Counted from the first letter of the stretch, positions 41,226 to 52,108 are shown. The stretch is DNA of 64,000 nt from Lepidostoma basale (GCA_022606425.2 JAHDVF020000986.1:516001-580000), one strand, 5' to 3'. Translations and numbers: made by a program. Notes: generated from the letters alone by a model not told the origin.

Positions 41226-42055
41226 GATGGCAAATAAATATATGTATAAAAAATAATAGGAAACGTTTTCAACTTTTCTGGGGAAAGAAAGAAAGGTCAT
41301 TTTAATAAGTAATAGTTTATATGCAAACTTTAGTCGACATTTTAGACGTTAAAATAAGTAAAAATGGCATAGAAACGATATTTGTAAATATGATTGTAAA
41401 CAATTCATGAATAAATGGTTCATCTTCTGCCTCCGGAGGTTTTCTTGAAGTACATATCATAATTAATCGCATCTGCCGCTGATCCTGACACTACTCGCGT
41501 TCATATCTGACACTTTCGTCGATTATCTTTACTTCGAATATGTAATGTCATGTATATACCCGTTTATACGCATTTGATTGATTTAGCCCCATTTGTATGT
41601 CTATCGTTCTATCGGATATTTTCACTATTATTAAATGGAATTATTATTTATCTCGAATTACCATATATGTTACCTTTACAATTTGATCAACAATAAAAAA
41701 ATTTACAATTAAAATTATTAAAGTTTTTTTATATATTATGTAGGGATTAAAATAAATCATTTCAGTCGCCCGCGTCAAACATGGCGCCAATATGATGTTC
41801 ATATAATACAAAATAATAATTTTATGATTTATAGATTGCAATTTTAATGAATTAATCATTTCAAGGGCGCATAATATTATATAAACCAGTGTCAGTCACC
41901 GGTGACCGTCATGGCAATCAAAATGTTAAATATACACAAAATGGTATATAATTGAGTGCAGTGATCTCCGAAGTGGGTTACGTGAGTCGATACTAGGAAG
42001 CGATGGAAGAAAACTAATTTTAAGAAATAAAAACTTTAATAATCTTAATAAATAA
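41226..42055. other. No gene recognised
   Basis: AT-rich, possibly intron of the 40350 gene. Confidence 0.35.
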
Positions 42056-42059
42056 TAAC

Positions 42060-42405
42060 TTGCATGTAAAACTTTCTCTCTTCCTCTTTCTCTCTCCGAT
42101 GGGGTTACTTCATCGAGCTTTGGCCTTTTGCAGCTTTCGCCTCCGTCGATTGTCTTGATCCACCGTTTCCTTTTAGCCAACTGGGTAAGCTGCACCCCAT
42201 CCCTTCCTCATTTCATCCCCCCATTTCAGCCTGGGTCTTCCCACTTATCTCCTTTGCCTTGCTATCCGGTCATCATCATTTTAGAGAAGCATGAGTCAGG
42301 CATTCGCTGTACATGCCTGGCCCATCTTAATCTCAGAAGTTTTATATGTGCAGTGATATTTGGGTCTGGTATATGTTGTACAGTTCATCGTTAGATGACC
42401 ACTGC
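42060..42405 (-). mobile_element. LINE 3' fragment
   Basis: Even-composition block. On the minus strand GGGAAGACCCAGGCTGAAATG and ATGAAGTAACCCCATCGG resemble the 'GRPR…RWKDE…' tails of LINE ORF2 with broken frames. Confidence 0.5.
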
Positions 42406-42960
42406 ACCACAGGTTACATTCTCTCACCGGTCCAACGATTCTATCCTTTTGAAGATGTCTTAAACTACATGACCATAATCATCACAAAATTAGATGCTAC
42501 TCGTAGTATGCAAAAACGCACAAATCCTGAAATATTAGGAGGACGCAATAAAAACTTTTTGATAAAAAAACATAATGCATTTAGTGCGAATAGAGTAATT
42601 CAAGCTTCGTATAAAGAGTATTATAATTTAACAATTGTATTTATTACTAACTCTATGAATGAACACAAATTAATTATAAACGTTTCCTCTTTTGGATGTT
42701 AACTCTGACAGAAAAAAACGCTTTTACAAGAGCACCTCTTCGTCGCTCCATCATTAAATGTGTATATAATTATAGTTAAGATGATACGATAATATTTAAT
42801 GACGTGTACAACACACGCGATGGTATAATTATCATTTTATTGAAGTGTATAATTTTAAAGAATAGTTGAACCTATAACTTTAAAGATGTAAATTTACTCA
42901 ATTAATATTCAAAATATATTGGTTCATAAAACTATTTTTTATATTATTTTATCTTTCTTT
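42406..42960. other. No gene recognised
   Basis: An open frame (42346-42702, 118 codons) crosses the LINE edge and has no recognisable features; probably chance. Confidence 0.35.
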
Positions 42961-42965
42961 GTGTG

Positions 42966-43128
42966 TCATGCTGGGTCCCCCCGATGTCGACTATCACTTG
43001 AGAGTACATGTTCCTGTCTTGTGCAGGTCTAAACAGCGCCTCGAATGTCCTAATCCCCGCCCAATCACGTATGTTTCGGAACCAGGAGATCTGTCTTCTT
43101 CTCACACTTCGACGACCCTCTATTTAAT
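42966..43128 (-). mobile_element. LINE ORF2 C-terminal fragment (RTE-like)
   Basis: On the minus strand the broken text includes 'FRN…DWAGIRTFEALF' and 'RPAQDRNMYSQVIVDIGG'. This is the end of RTE-type proteins such as 10800-11262. Confidence 0.6.
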
Positions 43129-43239
43129 TTTTTTTTAAATTAGGATTATTTTTTTATATTATATCTTTTAATAAATTCAGTTACAATCAATAACTATTTT
43201 TTTATAAACTTAAGGCGTTAACGACATGGAATTCTATAA

Positions 43240-43500
43240 TGACGATTTTTTATGAATTAAAAAACTATTATTAATGAAAACGTCTGTCTTTAAGGAGTTT
43301 CATTAAATTTTATATGGAATGACAGTTTTCGCACTTCTAAGGCATTATCATTTGAATAAAGCCAAAGAAAAGCGAAACATGTCATTCCATGTAAAAATGA
43401 TTAAAACTCCTAGAAGACAGACGATTTTATTTATATTACTTATTTAATATGGAGTTTTACATCATTGTTCAAAAAACATAAATAATAATTTTAAAAAACT
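43240..43500. mobile_element. Foldback element with decayed hammerhead-like cores
   Basis: Left arm GAAAACGTCTGTCTTTAAGG … GGAATGACAGTTTTCGC, right arm GCGAAACATGTCATTCC … AGACAGACGATTTT. The right arm keeps GCGAAACATGTC (43376-43387). The core on each arm reads ATGATAAT. It ends with TTTAATATGGAGTTTTACATC as at 16345. Confidence 0.6.
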
Positions 43501-43574
43501 CACTTTTTCCACTTTTGAGTTCATTATAAACGAGTTTATATCGTTTTCCCGATGATGAGATGAAAAACTTTCGA
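43501..43574 (+). repeat. Hammerhead-family relic interrupted by the next element
   Basis: TTTTTCCACTTTTGAGTTCATT, then TATATCGTTTTCCCGATGATG and ACTTTCGAATAC. The same succession as 34541-34600. It resumes after the insertion at 45247 (AAAAAGTGGAAAAAAAT). Confidence 0.45.
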
Positions 43575-43656
43575 ATACTATTGAGAAAAGTAAGAATGTA
43601 AATTTCCACGGTTAACATATATAGGAATATTTTTCGGGGTGAAACCGTGTTCCCTC

Positions 43657-43699
43657 CACCAACGTTTCGGAGGCCCTTGCGGCCTCCATCATCAGGGTG
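43657..43699 (-). ncRNA. Hammerhead ribozyme motif 1
   Basis: Minus-strand copy of the motif described at 45156-45198; identical over the core and stem II. Confidence 0.65.
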
Positions 43700-44239
43700 T
43701 TAAATTTTTTTAATTTTTAATTGTATCTCAATAGAGACGAAGAAACAAACTGGAAACTGAACATGGATGATCAAGGTGTTTACAGGACTTATGACCTGTC
43801 ATTGGTTGGGTTAAGCGCACGCTTTATGTAATTACAACATTCCCCATTCCACCATTGTTATTATGATCATGCAAGATACATTTTTGGAAGTTGTATATAT
43901 ACTCCAAATCCATACTTATTTTCACGTGTCAGTTCCAGTTAGCCATCTATGTAGATTTGATTGTACTAATTAATTTTTTAAGATTAATCTATACAATCCA
44001 CCACTAACGCCATCTATGAAGAATGATTGTTTTAGCATTTAGCAAACTACTTTATTAACACAATGCGAAGAGGCTACCGCCTCCTAGCGCACTGTTCAGA
44101 AGTCGCCTGGAGTAACACTCCTATTTTATACGCCAAAGAATTGAAGATATCCTCCCCATAGAGGCTCGTCAAGTAAGAATGTAAATTTCCACGGTTAACA
44201 TATATAGGAATATTTTTCGGGGTGAAACCGTGTTCCCTC

Positions 44240-44282
44240 CACCAACGTTTCGGAGGCCCTTGCGGCCTCCATCATCAGGGTG
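44240..44282 (-). ncRNA. Hammerhead ribozyme motif 2
   Basis: Minus-strand copy, 583 bp from motif 1. Cleavage at both would release a unit-length RNA from a minus-strand transcript. Confidence 0.65.
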
Positions 44283-44569
44283 TTAAATTTTTAATTTTTA
44301 ATTGTATCTCAATAGAGACGAAGAAACAAACTGGAAACTGAACATGGATGATCAAGGTGTTTACAGGACTTATGACCTGTCATTGGTTGGGTTAAGCGCA
44401 CGCTTTATGTAATTACAACATTCCCCATTCCACCATTGTTATTATGATCATGCAAGATACATTTTTGGAAGTTGTATATATACTCCAAATCCATACTTAT
44501 TTTCACGTGTCAGTTCCAGTTAGCCATCTATGTAGATTTGATTGTACTAATTAATTGTTAAAAATTTAA

Positions 44570-44612
44570 CACCCTGATGATGGAGGCCGCAAGGGCCTCC
44601 GAAACGTTGGTG
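44570..44612 (+). ncRNA. Hammerhead ribozyme motif 3
   Basis: Plus-strand copy with CTGATGA at 44574-44580. Confidence 0.65.
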
Positions 44613-45155
44613 GAGGGAACACGGTTTCACCCCGAAAAATATTCCTATATATGTTAACCGTGGAAATTTACATTCTTACTTGACGAGCCTCTATGGGGAG
44701 GATATCTTCAATTCTTTGGCGTATAAAATAGGAGTGTTACTCCAGGCGACTTCTGAACAGTGCGCTAGGAGGCGGTAGCCTCTTCGCATTGTGTTAATAA
44801 AGTAGTTTGCTAAATGCTAAAACAATCATTCTTCACAGATGCCGCTGGTAGGTGGATTGTATAGATTAATCTTAAAAACAATTAATTAGTACAATCAAAT
44901 CTACATAGATGGCTAACTGGAACTGACACGTGAAAATAAGTATGGATTTGGAGTATATATACAACTTCCAAAAATGTATCTTGCATGATCATAATAACAA
45001 TGGTGGAATGGGGAATGTTGTAATTACATAAAGCGTGCGCTTAACCCAACCAATGACAGGTCATAAGTCCTGTAAACACCTTGATCATCCATGTTCAGTT
45101 TCCAGTTTGTTTCTTCGTCTCTATTGAGATACAATTAAAAATTAAAAAAATTTAA

Positions 45156-45198
45156 CACCCTGATGATGGAGGCCGCAAGGGCCTCCGAAACGTTGGTG
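45156..45198 (+). ncRNA. Hammerhead ribozyme motif 4
   Basis: Stem I: CACC (45156-45159) with GGTG (45195-45198). Core CTGATGA (45160-45166) plus one extra T. Stem II: GGAGGCC (45168-45174) with GGCCTCC (45180-45186), loop GCAAG. Then GAAAC (45187-45191) and GTT (45192-45194) as the cleavage triplet. Stem III is only AC/GT, so a single molecule could barely fold it; two copies could pair through the palindrome ACGT. This dimer logic is known for Penelope-element hammerheads. The extra T after the core is a departure from the consensus. Confidence 0.7.
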
Positions 45199-45249
45199 GA
45201 GGGAACACGGTTTCACCCCGAAAAATATTCCTATACTATTGAGAAATTT

Positions 45250-45835
45250 AAAATAAAAAGTGGAAAAAAATTCTAATTCTCTAAAAAATCGTCAAACACA
45301 AAATAATTCTGAAAATCATAAAACTATTATATTGTCGATATGCTTTTATCCTCATTGACTTCCGACCCAGCTTGGAAGTGAACAAAAATACCACATATTG
45401 TTTCAATGGTTTAAGGCGTAATTCAATTAATAATCTTTCGATAAGTCGGGTAATGATTTCCTGTATGAGCGCACAAACAACATTAGCTTCACTTGAAATT
45501 TTTCCAGCACGTTCTACGTGTAAATTCAGATCAAAATATTTTGGCCTGGTCGCGTAAAAGTAAACAAAAATCTTGTAAAAACAAAATGTTGATTCTCGTC
45601 TCCTGTGACTCCGAATTCAAGTAAAAAAAATAAGTTAAAAATAGATTTAGGTGTACTCAGAATATCACATTCCAAGATTACCTTTTGAGCAAACAACAAT
45701 ATTATGTTTTCAATATGAATCCAGTTAAAGGCATAAGCATGTGGATATAAAATGACAATGCAAATTATTTGTTCGTGACGAATTTATGTTAATGTAATAC
45801 AAACAACATCATGAACAAAGCTTTATAATCTGACT
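45250..45835. other. No gene recognised
   Basis: AT-rich. A 61-codon plus-strand frame (45372-45557) shows no recognisable features. Confidence 0.35.
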
Positions 45836-45839
45836 TTAA

Positions 45840-46138
45840 CCAAACAAATATCTTCGATGGCCCTACAGCCCATATCGAACCTTAGCCTCCAGGATTCTTC
45901 GCCTCCAACTCTTCCTGTCCTCCGCTTCGACCCTCCAATCTGACACTCGTAACAATTTCGCTCCATCCCTCCCAACTTCATCCTTCCATCGCAGCCTTGG
46001 TCGTCCAATTGGTCTTCTACCACCTAGATGCCACTTCAGAAATCTTTTTAGGTTCGCGATGACGGCATCCTCTGCACGTGACCGGCCCATATCAGTCTAT
46101 TCAGTCTGACCTGTGTGGAGAGACTGGGAGCTTTGTAA
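45840..46138 (-). mobile_element. LINE ORF2 C-terminal fragment
   Basis: Minus frame: MGRSRAEDAVIANLKRFLKW, then HLGGRRPIGRPRLRWKDEVG, then a frameshift. 'GRRP-GRPR-RWKD' is the conserved basic tail of RTE-type LINE proteins. Confidence 0.7.
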
Positions 46139-46244
46139 ATATAGTACATATATGACTGTTATATAAAAAAAACAATAATGGTACTACATTTAAAGAAAAA
46201 TCTTCCGAACAAATTTAATTAAATTTTGTATTTTCTCAACCCTT

Positions 46245-46430
46245 TATTTCATTTTTCACAGACATGTGGCACAACCTTTTTGAATGAAGTTTTTTTTTTT
46301 CAATTGTGCATTGAAAAAGATTATGTCACAATTGAAACATCTCTGCGAAAGGTATTGTGTTGTGAAAATTATTTTATTATATTTATTCAAATATGAATCC
46401 ACGCCAAAAAGTGGAGGCGAATATAGAATT
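46245..46430. repeat. Hammerhead-family foldback relic
   Basis: TTTTTCACAGACATGTGGCAC (46253) and GAAACATCTCTGCGAAAGG (46339) face each other. AAATATGAATCCACG (46389) is the family end. Cores are lost. Confidence 0.4.
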
Positions 46431-48095
46431 AAAAAATATAAATAAATAAATTATAAAATGTGGTAATTCCTGTATTGTACAACCCTATTTGAAATAAGCA
46501 TAAATGATTAAGCTTTAAGTTTATCGATCCAATCGCTCAACGACCAAGTCGTAGAAACGAAAGTCATTCGTTGAATGTGAAGCAGGTAGAAAAAACACGA
46601 AGTTGACCTAAATGTAAATAAATTTATAAATTGATCGATTGCGGCATCATAAATCAAAGCAGATAAACGTAATTTCTTGTTTAATTAGTACCAACTGGTA
46701 AAACATCATTTTTTGTTGTTTTTATTTATCTTTATCTATTTATTAATTAATATTTCAATTCACAAATGAAGAAAATATCTCTTCAATTTCCTGATATCAA
46801 TTTTTTTTCAAACTTTCCGATTTTGGCAACATTAGTGGGATAGTCTGTTTATCAGACAAATTTTTATATAAAAACACAAGATTTTTTTAAACTTTATCTT
46901 ACTTTACTTCCAACTACATATTAGTATTTTTTTTTCGTACCAGAAACCTGATGCTGTACTTTTCCTTTTGCCTGTAGCTATTATTATATACATTCTAGCT
47001 ATCCTTATACTCGTATATAATTCTTTTGTATGGGCGTATGTATAATAGTTATACTCCTCCTAAACGGCTGGACCGATTATGACGAAATTTTTTTGTGTTT
47101 GAGTGGGTCCCTGGATGGTTTAGGTACACAATTGGACCCGGTAGGTCACTGTTAAAACGTTTAGGGGAGATTATTCCATTTATGACATGTATCACAATTG
47201 CGTGCATATTGAGTATATAGTTTATTATTTACTATGTATATCGAAAATACGAATATCGAAAAAACGTTTGCTGTACCAGCTTATAGCAGGCAAGCCAACG
47301 TTCGGGCAGAACAACGTATGTCGGTTCCTAAAGTTATTATGTAAATTCCTAGTGATTCTTTCATGCGATGCAATACTTTAAATTTTGGAAAATTGGTTCT
47401 TCTATTATTTACATATATTTTTTAATATTTCCTTCTCTTAGTATTCTTGAAATGTGCTTGCCCCAAAATCCCTTTTGATATAGCATATATGTTTTTAAAT
47501 ATGAGCACTAATAGAATCTACATTATTCGCAGTTATTTTTTTTTGTAATAACATTTATATAATATTCCATTTTTCCGTTACGTTCATCTATATAAGACGT
47601 AAAAACGACGAGACAATAATATGACGTACATACTCGTAAGAACCGATCCATTTCTACATGCGGTAATCTCTGTATTTACTGCTGCTAGCGGCATTTAATT
47701 ATTTACAAAATGATAAAACGGCATACCAATCTATGCAAACATCATGAAGATGGAAATGGCTTATAAATTGCATAGTAAATATACGTTCTTTATGATACCA
47801 AATTCCTGAAATTCTTACCTTAAATGTATCACCTGTTGGTTATTCATATTTAACACTTTCACACCCGTGCTCGTTTTTTTTTTAATTAACGCTTACTTAT
47901 GTAATATGCACCTGGCCAGCTACCATATATATGAAAACGCTGAAATTGTTATTCTAATACTTTTTTAAAAATTCTGGAATCCCGCGCATAATAATTGATT
48001 TTTTAAAACAAAATATCTATATTTAGAATCATAATTGTATACGAAATTATATTTGTTTTGTTATGATAATGTCATCCAAGTCACTAAATACAGGG
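46431..48095. other. No gene recognised
   Basis: AT-rich. The phrase CTCCTAAACGGCTGGACCGATTATGACGAAATTTTTTTGTG (47055-47094) resembles text often seen in insect Helitron or LINE repeats, but no termini were fixed. Confidence 0.35.
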
Positions 48096-48096
48096 A

Positions 48097-48419
48097 ATGG
48101 CCTTGGATGGGGGCCGGTTGGGTACATAACCAAGTGGGACGAGAGTGGCCTTGGGTGGGGGCCGGTTAGGTACATAACCAAGTAGGACGAGAGTGGCCTT
48201 AGGTGGGGACCGGTTGGGTACATAACCGAGTGGGTCGAGAGTGGCCTTGGGTGGGGGCCGGTTGGGTAGATAACCGAGTGGAACGAGAGTGGCCTCGGGT
48301 GTGGGGTTGGATACATAGCCGAGTGGGACGAGAGTGGCCTTGGTTGGGGGCCGGTTGGGTACATAACCGAGTGGGACGATAGTGGCCTTGGGTGTGGGCC
48401 GGTGGTCTTAGGTGGGGAC
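48097..48419. repeat. 48-bp minisatellite, about 6.5 units
   Basis: The unit starts GGCCTTGGGTGGGGGCCGGT and ends GTGGGACGAGAGT, with 48-bp period and a few deletions. GC-rich in an AT-rich region. Because 48 is a multiple of 3, one minus-strand frame stays open (repeat MYPTGPHPRPLSSHSV), which is a by-product. Confidence 0.9.
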
Positions 48420-48454
48420 CAATATGAAAAAAGAGTTGAGAAACAAAATTATTA

Positions 48455-48598
48455 TTATTATTTTATTGAATCGCTCGTAACATGTGATAGATAGCTAATC
48501 AATCGAGATTTTATTGTCATGCGAATTCTACACCAGATCAATGACAGTGTGAGAACCACATTGTCATCGCCGAGAATCGAACCCAGAACCTTCGGTGT
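48455..48598 (-). mobile_element. tRNA-derived SINE
   Basis: Complement of the family: CATGTGATAGATAGC, TTTATTGTCATGCGAATTC, ACACCAGATCAATGACAG, and GAATCGAACCCAGAACC (B box complement). Confidence 0.75.
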
Positions 48599-48605
48599 GG
48601 CAGAA

Positions 48606-48915
48606 ACAAGACGTAATCCGTCCTGTATTTATAAAATTATAAGGTGTTTTTGTTTATATTCTTTTTTTTACGAAATTTTTCATTAAAATGGTTACGGAAT
48701 TCTATATAATTAAAACTGAAGCAATAAATATTTAGAAATGTCTCGTCATTAAAAACAAGACGTAATCCGTCCCGTATTTATAAAATAAAAAGTGAAATTA
48801 TAAGGTGTTTTTGTTTATATCCTTTTTTTACGAAATTTTTCATTAAAATTGTTATAAAATTCTATATAATCAAAACTGAAGGAATAAATATTTAGAAATG
48901 TCTTGTTCATTAAAG
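48606..48915. repeat. 149-bp tandem duplication
   Basis: ACAAGACGTAATCCGTCC … AATATTTAGAAATGTC occurs twice in direct order (48606-48754 and 48755-48915) with small differences. Confidence 0.85.
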
Positions 48916-49007
48916 CGTCTAAATAAGTAATCAAAATTGTACTAGCCTTAATATTATTTAGGTCTTAAAACAAAAGTTAAATAATAAAATGGTGGCTATG
49001 TAGATTT

Positions 49008-49325
49008 TCTTCTTCTTCTTCTTCCTTGTTATAGACCTATTTGGTCAATTCTACAGAGGGTTCCTCCTCCTGTGAGGTGGATTCCCAGTTATCCACGATG
49101 ACGAATCCCATAAAGCTGATCTACTCCATCTTATAATATCTTCGGCCTCAGATATCTCTCTTATTCTGTGTTCCTCGCGCGGTCTATTAGTGTCTTGCCT
49201 ATTATCATTAATTATTATCCTTAGTGCCTTCATTTTGGAAGTCCTCTAAACTTGGTTTGTCATGACTGTGTCTGCCCTTACTTCAACGCCATATTTTATT
49301 ATTGTTCTTACGGATGTTTTCTAAA
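49008..49325 (-). mobile_element. LINE ORF2 C-terminal fragment
   Basis: Minus frame includes TSKMKALRIIINDNRQDTN, RIREISEAEDIIRWSR. Ends in GAAGAAGAAGAAGAAA (complement of 49008-49023). Same layout as 55866-56215. Confidence 0.65.
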
Positions 49326-50215
49326 TTCTCATCTTAATCTTAATGTGTGTTATTGTGTTTCCATATTGTGGATTTAAAAGCACCAGAGTATTCTGACAAC
49401 AATACAATAATTGGTTTGAACATCTAAATTACAAATGAGTCCGTGTTACATCCTAGACCGATTTAGATCTAGGTATTTACCGAAAATTAGATATTTAATT
49501 TTCTTATTGACGATTCGTGCATATAGGTTATCCAAACATATGCATAAGTGTAACATATCTTTCAAATTAATGTTTCGCTTTCGCCGAACGCGATCCTTTC
49601 AACAAGTTTAATAATATATTTAAGATGTTGAAGTTTTCCTTCACTGAGCAATGATGCAGAAAAAACAAATGAAAAACTAAAATGCTTTATGCATCTCAAT
49701 ATTTATATTTGTATTTACATAAAGCTGAATGCCAACAGCTTGAATATGCCTGTTTGGAAATCCATTCTGAATCATTTCGTTCCGACATCTGTTTTTTTTT
49801 TGTTTTACCCGAAATCATTCCGACGATTCAAATAAGACTCTTGTTTTCAATTTAAAATAGCGTTCTATTCGGTTTGGAAAGTGGCTGATTTATTGTCAAG
49901 TTTTCTATGTTTATTGGTCGTAAAATGTGTCGGTGCGAATTTAAAATCTATTTTCTTATGAGTTAAAGGTCAATTTAAAGAGAAGCACTTTGTATTATGG
50001 TAATATATTCGTCCGTTTGTAGTGCGTCATCTAATGAATATCTTCGTAATAATTATAACTTAAGTAATCGTAAACATGCGATTAGAAGTGCAAGAGAAAA
50101 TTGTTTATGTCGTCCTCATATCTTTTAAATTCGTATTATATATATATTTTAGTATATTCTGATCAGACAAACTAGAGTACTTTACATAATCATGTTTGAG
50201 TGTGCACGTACCTAA
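49326..50215. other. No gene recognised
   Basis: AT-rich, no feature seen. Confidence 0.4.
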
Positions 50216-50219
50216 GCAG

Positions 50220-50345
50220 TGTACTTTTTTAACCAAAATAACTAAATTACATTTAAAAAGATACACCGAGGAAGGACGTGTATAGTACGAAATATTTATA
50301 AAGAAAATTTATCACTGTACAAAACCACTTTTTATATATTTTTAT
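50220..50345 (+). repeat. Hammerhead-family relic
   Basis: CCGAGGA, A, GGAC … GTAC, GAAAT (50266-50292). One core change (T to C) and one stem II mismatch relative to the motif at 52109-52161. Confidence 0.45.
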
Positions 50346-50349
50346 TGTC

Positions 50350-50630
50350 TTACTTACTTCCTATGATCATACAACTCTTGAAGACCCTCCTTGAAGATTT
50401 TCCTCCAAGCTCCTAGATCCTGCGCCTTTTGCTCCACAGCCCGATTCGCCCAACCTAGCCAGATCAACCAGAACATTCTCCATTAGACGCTGTCTAGGCC
50501 TTCTCCTGTCGGCCTACACGCGTACAGGGTTTTGATTACTCTTGTCTCTCTGACTTGGCATACGTGACCAATCCATGCTAGACGACCGGCTTTCACTGTG
50601 CTCGTTATAAGGGGCTGCTAGGTCATTAAA
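50350..50630 (-). mobile_element. LINE 3' fragment (ACTTACTTCCTATG end)
   Basis: Close relative of 60600-60965. Minus text includes RQRLMENVLVDLARLGESG and KGAGSRSLEENLQGG, the C-terminus of an RTE-type LINE protein with frameshifts. Confidence 0.7.
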
Positions 50631-50739
50631 ATAAATTAATACAATATTTTGTTATAAACTTTGGATACAGAGAATGGTTTCATGATTTGATATTACTTAA
50701 AATGAATAAATATGTATTAGAATGCATGTATTTTCTTTC

Positions 50740-50935
50740 GTGGAAGGACTTTGGCAAAGACAATGAGTGTCAGAATGCCACCTAAAAGATGGACGTTGCT
50801 CGAATAGCTAGAAAGACCTGGACGAGGAAGGGACAAACAGGAACGAGTGGAGGAAATTGGAAGAGACTTATATCCAGCAGTGGGTGAAAGAAGACTGTAG
50901 AAGAAGAAGAAGAACAAATATGTATGAAATAAAAT
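50740..50935 (+). mobile_element. LINE 3' fragment with GAAGAAG tail
   Basis: GGGACAAACAGGAACGAGTGG, TATATCCAGCAGTGGGTGAAAG, then AGAAGAAGAAGAAC. The 'P-AVG/CAGCAGTGG' end is typical of RTE-type LINE 3' termini. Confidence 0.6.
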
Positions 50936-50954
50936 AAACACTAATTGTTTTAAC

Positions 50955-51090
50955 CATGGAATTGTACTTTTATTTGAAGCTAACTAGTTTCGTTTGTACC
51001 CAAACTTCATAAGGGTATGTATATAATACCTACAAAGAGTTTTTATGTTGCCCTTAGGCACAAGCGAAACTAGTTGGCTTTAAATATAAT
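50955..51090. repeat. Foldback with decayed hammerhead-like cores
   Basis: Left minus-strand motif: CTTATGA, A, GTTT … AAAC, GAAACTAGTTAG (51018-50982). Right plus-strand motif: GCGAAACTAGTTGGC (51063-51077). Arms share AAGC(T/C)AACTAGTTTCG. The left core has one change in CTGATGA. Confidence 0.5.
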
Positions 51091-51109
51091 TATAATTCTG
51101 TAGTTAAAA

Positions 51110-51415
51110 TACATCAATCCACTGAAAGAGCCATACTTGGAATAACCTTGAGGGACAGATTTAGAAATAAATTTATTCGAAAACAAACCAACGTGACTGA
51201 GGTGGCTCTGAGGATGGGCGGGCTGAAGTGGCGATGGACTGGCCATGTCTGTCGGAGAACCGACGGCCGATGGGGGATTGCTGGACTCGGGGGATTGCTC
51301 AATCTGAAGAGGATTGCTGGACTTGGATGGATGGAAGCGGCAATGGATAGGGGGCGGTGGCGTGCTTTGGGAGAGGCCTACATTCAGCAGTGGATGACAG
51401 ACGGCTGCCGATGAA
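51110..51415 (+). mobile_element. LINE ORF2 C-terminal fragment (LRDRIRN family)
   Basis: An open frame holds TERAILGITLRDRFRNKFIR, MGGLKWRWTGHVCRRTDGRW and ends LGEAYIQQWMTDGCR. The C-terminal half of the family at 9678-10095, still in frame. Confidence 0.75.
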
Positions 51416-51419
51416 GTTA

Positions 51420-51670
51420 AAATACAAAGTGTTTATTTTGTTTTATAAATTAATTATTATAATTTAAAATTTCTAACCACAAAGTGAGTGCATCACGTGA
51501 AAAAAAATACGATATTTTGTTTTATATAACAACATTCATACTTTTATTGCATTGTTCTAGAATAATAACGATATTCAAAAACAGGATCACTCTGTGACGT
51601 GTGTACAGTGTCACCTGATCGAAGTGAAAGATAATATTGCAGAATAAGGAACGCTCGTCTTCCTGTTATT
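51420..51670. other. No gene recognised
   Basis: AT-rich, no feature seen. Confidence 0.4.
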
Positions 51671-51673
51671 CAA

Positions 51674-51800
51674 TCAACTATTTTCCACGCCGCCAGTCAA
51701 GTACAGTCTTAGGTCTGGTTTGCAGGGATTATTCATATCCATCTCAAACCGGATTGCACCATTCATCGACAGATGCTGCAAAGCGAGGCGCCTAGGAGAG
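51674..51800 (-). CDS. Possible terminal exon of an unrecognised gene
   Basis: On the minus strand an AG at about 51797 (TTTTTATGTGAG) could be a splice acceptor. After it, KVSPRRLALQHLSMNGAIRF and EMDMNNPCKPDLRLYLTGG lead to a TGA at 51676-51674. The composition is protein-like and richer in G and C than the surroundings. No homologue was recognised and no upstream exon found. It may be a chance frame or part of an old element. Confidence 0.3.
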
Positions 51801-52108
51801 ACCTTACTCACATAAAAATAACGGTTTATAACGCATAAACAAAATGCAGCACATATTTCGTCTCGCAAAGAAACAAGGTGTGGATATTTATAAGGCCGAC
51901 GCACCATTTAAATAATATGAATATGGAATTGTTCTAGAACATTAATTTACTAAAGCCCCAAATAGAATCCCATTTTTTTATTAATCAAATATAATGCAAA
52001 GAAAAAAAAAAATTAAAACATTTCTTTTATAATCATCATCACTTTGCGTGGTGAATTGCATTTTAATAACTTTTGAAAAACATATTATAGTATTTTCACT
52101 ACACATTG

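Larger units (their letters stand above)
43575..45246. mobile_element. Hammerhead-bearing foldback retroelement with 14-bp TSD
   Basis: The insertion (43589-45232) is flanked by ATACTATTGAGAAA at 43575-43588 and 45233-45246. Left arm about 43612-44293 and right arm 44562-45237 are inverted copies of each other. The left arm continues into a partial second unit (44294-44561) before the switch. Each arm contains two hammerhead motifs 583-586 bp apart, so each arm is a little over one 585-nt unit. No coding frame. A 14-bp TSD suggests target-primed reverse transcription. Tandem plus inverted terminal units are known for Penelope-like elements. Confidence 0.85.

Noticed and set aside
42346..42702. 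118-codon frame as a gene
   Set aside because: It crosses the edge of a LINE fragment, has no recognisable domain, and its composition follows the AT-rich DNA.
48047..48364. 105-codon frame with repeated MYPTGPHPRPLSSHS
   Set aside because: Product of a 48-bp minisatellite whose unit is a multiple of 3; no other gene features.
48099..48419. CRISPR array
   Set aside because: Units are contiguous without spacers, and the host is a eukaryote.
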